A stretch of DNA of 64,000 nucleotides from contig JAUKPH010000017.1 in the NCBI GenBank assembly GCA_030549335.1, positions 8,269,501-8,333,500 on the forward strand, given 5' to 3'. A model generated the notes under the pieces. That model did no database searches. It worked only from the letters and a program-made list of their open reading frames with translations, and was not told the DNA's origin. The stretch is from Pontederia crassipes (Eukaryota > Streptophyta > Magnoliopsida > Commelinales > Pontederiaceae). The translations under genes and the position numbers were made by a program. Positions 46,211-64,000 of this stretch are shown piece by piece (within the stretch, counting starts at the first letter, position 1; each line of letters starts with the position of its first letter).

Positions 46211-46476
46211 GTAGTTAGCTGAGGAGACAGCGAACCTGCTAGTCTTCAATGACCACTGTTCCTGATATTTCAGGTCTTCTCTCACATGTATTTCGAACGA
46301 AGGATGATGCATTGGTCACACTTCTTCCCCAAAGAATATAGAGTATTAAGCCAGAGGGACAAATAGCTAACTGAGGAGACAATGAACCTACAGGTTCTTA
46401 AATGACCACTGTTTCTGGAATGTAGGTTCTCTCCCACCTACATTCTGAATTGGGTGATGCATTAACACACACCCCT
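46211..46476 (+). repeat. Tandem duplication, about 150-bp period
   Basis: TAGTTAGCTGAGGAGACAGC... (46211-46330) is repeated as AATAGCTAACTGAGGAGACA... (46361-46476). Shared phrases include AATGACCACTGTT and GATGCATT. Confidence 0.75.
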
Positions 46477-47368
46477 TTCTCTTTATGGGCTTACTGGCTT
46501 CAGAGATTCAGAGAGGCACCTCTGGCATCCCAATTAATAAAGTCGAGCTCGCATAGGACAACTAACTTTAAGAATATTATAATAATATAAAAGACGTAGT
46601 GTAACTCACAGTAAAATAATGTAAAGCAGTGTACTGTAAAGTAAAGCATAAAGTATAGTAAAGTAAAGTATGCTATAGTATAGCATTTGGTATTGTAAAT
46701 CATGAAATATGGTATGGTAAAGATAATGCAGAATAAAGACAAATTATAGTCAAAGTAAAGAATAAAGCACAGATATTGATATTATCAAAGAATGGATTAT
46801 TGATCCATTATAGTCAATGCATAGAAATCAGAGTACAGTATCGTTCATCATTGATATATTGATTACATGATTATCATTGATCTCTATTTCATCGTCTATT
46901 TTGCTATTGTACTGTACTTTTTGCTTACGGGTATTCGATTCTCCTGCAATAGGATTTTGCAGGTGAGAATGCTAACTGACGAGGTGTTAAATGGTACAGA
47001 GCTTGAAAGATGCTGCACATGACTATTACATTAACAAACTTACTTCAATTGAATCCAGTGTTATGATTTTTATATTATCCATAGACATCATGCTATTCCG
47101 CTCATCGAACTTCTTCTGCCTATCGAACTTCTTGAGATTTATGATCTCCTATTATCTTGTTATTACATGTATGGATTAATTATGTCTTTGATATTCTGAT
47201 GATTGAACTTTCGCACTAAAGTTTTCTATTATATTTTATTATAATATTGATGCCACGTATGTCATTTTGTTGAATGGTTATGGTCAATAGAGTAGTAGAC
47301 AGTGTAACGCTCCTGAGATCAAACCTGATTGTCTACGTGGCAGGAGGGGCGATTTTGGGGACATTACA

Positions 47369-51184
<3,816 letters not shown>

Positions 51185-51262
51185 GAGTAGGTAATTAAGT
51201 TTTATAAATATAATAATCACTTTAAAAAATAATAAATTTGAAAAAAAAGAAGCAACAAAAAA

Positions 51263-52190
51263 TGAAAATAAAAAATAAATATGGGGTAATAACAATAGGA
51301 AGAATAAATGAAATAAATAAAAGAACCAAAATTTAAAAGTGAATTAGATTTAAATAAACTAATATAACATCACAAATATTATATAAATAATTAAAATATA
51401 ATAATGTATCAATTATGGTAGTTTTGGATAGCTTAAATTTAGGATTTAATGGGATCCTCCCCCTATCCGCGCCCGTCGGATGGAGATCTGACGGGTGCGA
51501 TTATTTTTTACGGTTCAGATGTGTAGAGCTCCTTTTTTCTATTTTTTGTGTGATTTTTTTTTTGCGGTTCACATTCGGCAGTGGCGGCGATGACGACGAC
51601 CTCGTGGCGACAGCGGCGACGACCTCCAGCAAGCAGTGGTGGGCGGCATCAACGACCTCACGGCGCTAGCAAGCAGTGGCGGGCGGCATCGATGTCGCAT
51701 CGAAGAGGTCAGAACTCGCAAAATAAAAAATAGAAATGGGTTAATAAACAATAGGAATTAGCAAGAATAAATGAAATAAATAAAAGAACCAAAAAATTAA
51801 AAGTGAATTAGATTTAAATAAACTAATATAACATCACAAATATTATATAAATAATTAAAATATAATAATGTACGAATTATGGTAATTTTGGATAGCTTAA
51901 ACTTAGGATTTAATGGGGTCCTCCCTTCGGGGGGAGCCCCCTCCCCCTATCCGCGCCCGTCGGATGGAGATCTGACAGGCGCGATTGTTTTTTACGGTTC
52001 ATATGCGTAAAATTCATTTTTTCCCATTTTTTTGTGGTTCACATTCGACAATAGCGACGCCCTTGTGGCGGCAGCAGACGACGACGACGATGACCTCGTG
52101 GCAGTAGCAAGTGGTGGCGGCGACGACATCATGACAACAGCAAGTGGTGGCGGGCGGCATCGATGTCGCATCAAAGAGGTCAGAACTCGC
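51263..52190. repeat. Tandem segmental duplication, about 455-470 bp units
   Basis: 51263-51719 and 51720-52190 share the same order: AT-rich host part, then the first part of a GC-rich element, ending CAGAACTCGC. The second unit carries a 16-bp insertion (CTTCGGGGGGAGCCCC) near the element start. Confidence 0.75.
51451..51719 (+). mobile_element. Truncated copy of the GC-rich terminal-inverted-repeat element
   Basis: Matches the left 270 or so bases of 51915-52190 and stops at CAGAACTCGC, where the tandem duplication junction lies. Confidence 0.7.
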
Positions 52191-52760
52191 TGTGAAGACG
52201 ACGATGACGAGGGTTTCTCCGTTGGGAAGATGAGGTCGTGCGGGGGGAAAACAATGACGGTCGCGTTGAAGGGTTGCGTTGAATGACGAAGGGTCGCACG
52301 GTGAGGGCAACGATGGTTTGCACGGCATGGCAGGGCGGCGGGGACGATGGCGAACACGCGGCGGGGGCAGTGGGACGATGAGGATCACGCACCGGGGCCG
52401 ACGAGGTTTGCGCGACAAGGACGATGACGATTCGCAGTGCGGCGAGGATGAACGATGCTTCGCTGGAAGACGATGGGTGGGTGGCAGGGATGACAATGGA
52501 CGAGCGACGGTGGGCCGGCGGGGACGACGATGGGAAGAATTCTAGGGCAGAAGATTTCTAGGGCCGATCATCATGAGAGATGACGTGCGATGACGAGGGA
52601 GGATGTGCGGCGGCGAGCGAGGATGCGCAACGGAGAGAGGGGGGACACCACATCTCCACACCTGAACCGCTAAAAAAATCGAGCAAAAAAAATTAGAAAA
52701 TGAATCTGAACCGCAAAAGCAACCGCGCGGATGGGGGAGGTGGGGGGGAGGAGGACCCCC
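51915..52760. mobile_element. GC-rich terminal-inverted-repeat element, superfamily not assigned
   Basis: 846 bp, strongly GC-rich in AT-rich DNA. Left end GGGGTCCTCC, then CTCCCCCTATCCGCGC and TTTTTTACGGTTCA. The right end, read on the minus strand, gives GGGGGTCCTCC, CTCCCCCATCCGCGC and TTGCTTTTGCGGTTCA, in the same order. The inverted match also includes the adjoining ATTTAAT. An AT-rich host segment of about 70-80 bp is present on both sides (51834-51914, 52767-52838). Internal frames are low-complexity (Asp, Gly, Arg or Pro, Ser runs) and I do not count them as genes. Confidence 0.65.
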
Positions 52761-52838
52761 ATTAAATCACAAATATTATATAAATAATTTAAATACAATA
52801 ATGTACCAATTATGGTAATTTTGGATTGCTTAAATTTA

Positions 52839-53050
52839 TAGAGTATAATAAATAATAGTTTTATACTAATTTATAATTATTATTTTATTATATAATATAT
52901 TAATCATGATATATATATTCAAAATTAATATAAAAATACTATTTCAATAAAATTTTGTCCAATTTGATCGAAGGTGATCAGATCGGTCCAACATGTTAAC
53001 GGGTCTGATCTAATTGTCAATTTAGTTATGAAAATATTGATAAAACCATC
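52839..53050. other. AT-rich spacer
   Basis: No feature seen apart from its AT-rich composition. Confidence 0.4.
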
Positions 53051-54500
53051 AATTATGTTCATGGTTAGATGCAAAATAGGGTGCTTTTATGCCTATAAAT
53101 AGGTAACAAAGTACTGCTTTGGGCGATGAGAAGTGAGCAACTTCAAGTGAATGTAACTAGACAGTTAGAGTACATGAGAGCTTCGAGTGAGTAGTATTAT
53201 AGTGTTGTAAGTTATCGAGTGAAGTGGAATTTGTTAGTGAGCATTAGTGTTTTGGTGCTTAGTTCATATGTCAGTTGTATACTTGCACCTTTGTTGCTTC
53301 AAAGTTGTACATTATTATTTATAATACCATTTTGTTAGTGATTTTATTTAATCAGAATACCCACAAGTGTATTAGAAAAGATTGATTTGCAAGGAGATTC
53401 TATCAGTTCGATATTTTGCCAGATCAAGATGGTGCAGAGAACCATAAAAAATTCTACCGAAGCAAGTTGGTATGAGGACAATTTAGAAGAAATTCTACCA
53501 GTGCACAATATAGGATTTTGAATCTTGTTAGTCTGGGGCTATACTTACTTGAGCGATATAGAGGCATTCACCAAGATTATGGCAGATTTCAATAAGCTCT
53601 TTAAAGAAATTCAATCATAATAATTGAAGTACTCAAATGCAATATTATTTGATGGGCAAATTTTTTGAAGTAATGTTGGCTAAAATGAGACTACACTCTC
53701 AACAAATACAGAAAGAGCTAAAGAAATAGTAGTGCAAAATTGAAAAAGTCATGTACATGCTAGCTACATTAGTGAAGGATGAATTCTTTCAAAAGATTAA
53801 GGGTAAAAGAGGCACCTAAGGAAGTCATAGACATCTTAGCCACACTCTTTACGAAGAAAAATGATGCAAAAAATGCAATGACCAAAAAATACTTCTACAA
53901 GGTTAAAACTGTATTTGATGAGATTACTAAGTTAGATCCACATAATGTTATTGTCTAAACAAGGATGCGCAGAATCACCATTCATAGTTTGATTCTAAAT
54001 ATAATAGGTTCATCACTGCTATCAGAATTGGACTCAAGAATCAACTCTCACATAATTGGATAGTATCTTGTCTAATCAAGAATATCTGGATGCATAGATG
54101 TCCAAGGTCTCGATAAAGGAAGAAGAAAAGACTTTATCAATTAAGAAAAAGTCATCATCGTAAGGAATTACGATGGTGGAGAAAATCAAAAGGGATAGCA
54201 ACAAAGGTCAACCAATATGTGGACGAGGAAGAGATCCATGACAAGGGAGAGCTAACCGATGTTGAAGCAAAGAAGATCAAGAAAAAAAGAAAACTTATTG
54301 ATGAGATGTTAGTTGCTACAACTGCGACAAAAGGTCCATTGTGTGTGTGACTGCTAGCACATGCGTGAGGAAGATAATACTGCTACTTCTCATTAAAATG
54401 AAAGCGAAGAATAATAGAACTTCGAAACATCATTTGATCACTTCGACTTCTAAGGAGAATCCAAGGAAGTAATAGAGTTTGACTAGCATCGAGGAGCATT
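53050..54500 (+). pseudogene. Ty1/copia-type retrotransposon remnant (leader and gag)
   Basis: A TATA-like GCCTATAAATAGG near 53091 is followed by leader-like sequence. A TTGGTATGAG near 53467 resembles a degenerate tRNA-Met primer site. Broken gag frames follow: ATLFTKKNDAKNAMTKKYFY and KVKTVFDEITKLDPHNVI around 53840-53960, which match the copia gag (UBN2-type) pattern. A knuckle-like CYNCDKRSIVC lies near 54318. Stops and frameshifts are frequent. No pol is visible and the LTR ends could not be defined. Confidence 0.6.
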
Positions 54501-63998
<9,498 letters not shown>

Positions 63999-64000
63999 CC

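Larger units (their letters stand above)
44793..47368 (+). mobile_element. Probable LTR remnant or solo LTR of another gypsy family
   Basis: Carries LTR-like parts in order: a TATA-like GACTATAAGAG near 45188, a cluster of GGTCGACCGATC words, and a GCAGGTGAGAATGCTAAC phrase near 46960. The latter parallels GCAGGTGAGAGTACTTTG in the neighbouring LTRs. It ends GGGGACATTACA at 47368. The 5' end and target duplication were not found; its left limit is set only by the neighbouring element. Confidence 0.45.

Noticed and set aside
52014-52545. Long overlapping frames on both strands, rich in Arg, Ser, Pro, Asp and Gly
   Set aside because: They lie in the GC-rich transposon; openness in many frames and low complexity point to composition, not coding.
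53050-54500. Possible endogenous pararetrovirus
   Set aside because: A tRNA-Met primer-like site fits both groups, but the gag fragments resemble Ty1/copia and no movement protein, coat or aphid-transmission domain is visible.

Overview
The window is nuclear DNA from a flowering plant. It has intron-rich genes with plant-type GT-AG introns and plant gene families (plastid acetyl-CoA carboxylase alpha subunit, R2R3-MYB, CFIm25), set in AT-rich sequence full of nested retrotransposons. An intact nuclear gene for the alpha-carboxyltransferase of the heteromeric plastid ACCase argues against a grass, because grasses are known to have lost that form. I cannot place the species more closely from sequence alone.

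Layout. (1) 1-4547: AT-rich intergenic DNA with one short (TTG)n-tailed element. (2) 4548-21062: one old L1-type LINE, bounded by a perfect 15-bp target duplication whose copies lie exactly 16,500 bp apart. It has been inflated by later insertions: a minus-strand Ty3/gypsy element (4751-10302), a hAT-type MITE (11034-11589) and an LTR-type remnant (13487-18550) that itself holds a truncated CACTA transposon. (3) 22196-29356, minus: a complete 10-coding-exon gene for plastid ACCase carboxyltransferase alpha (725 aa predicted). (4) 31122-31968, minus: a three-exon gene for an unrecognised 231-aa single-pass membrane protein with a probable GC-AG intron. (5) 32703-34966, minus: a three-exon R2R3-MYB gene (283 aa). 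(6) 36426-44787: a recently inserted LTR retrotransposon with near-identical 2.4-kb LTRs, a perfect 5-bp target duplication and a badly decayed interior. (7) 44793-56200: intergenic repeats, with an LTR remnant, long microsatellites, a GC-rich terminal-inverted-repeat element beside a tandem duplication, and a Ty1/copia remnant. (8) 56201 to the window end, plus: the first six coding exons of CFIm25; its 4.8-kb first intron holds a nearly full-length RTE-type LINE and a short relative of it.

The four host genes have unrelated jobs: plastid fatty-acid synthesis, an unknown membrane role, transcription, and mRNA 3'-end processing. They show no operon-like logic. The most informative parts are structural. 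They are the dated nest of transposons, and a family of three 169-207 bp elements that carry both ends of the local RTE LINE, each with its own 16-18 bp target duplication, so they look like deletion derivatives moved in trans. I found no CRISPR array, bacterial gene or clear tRNA/rRNA gene.
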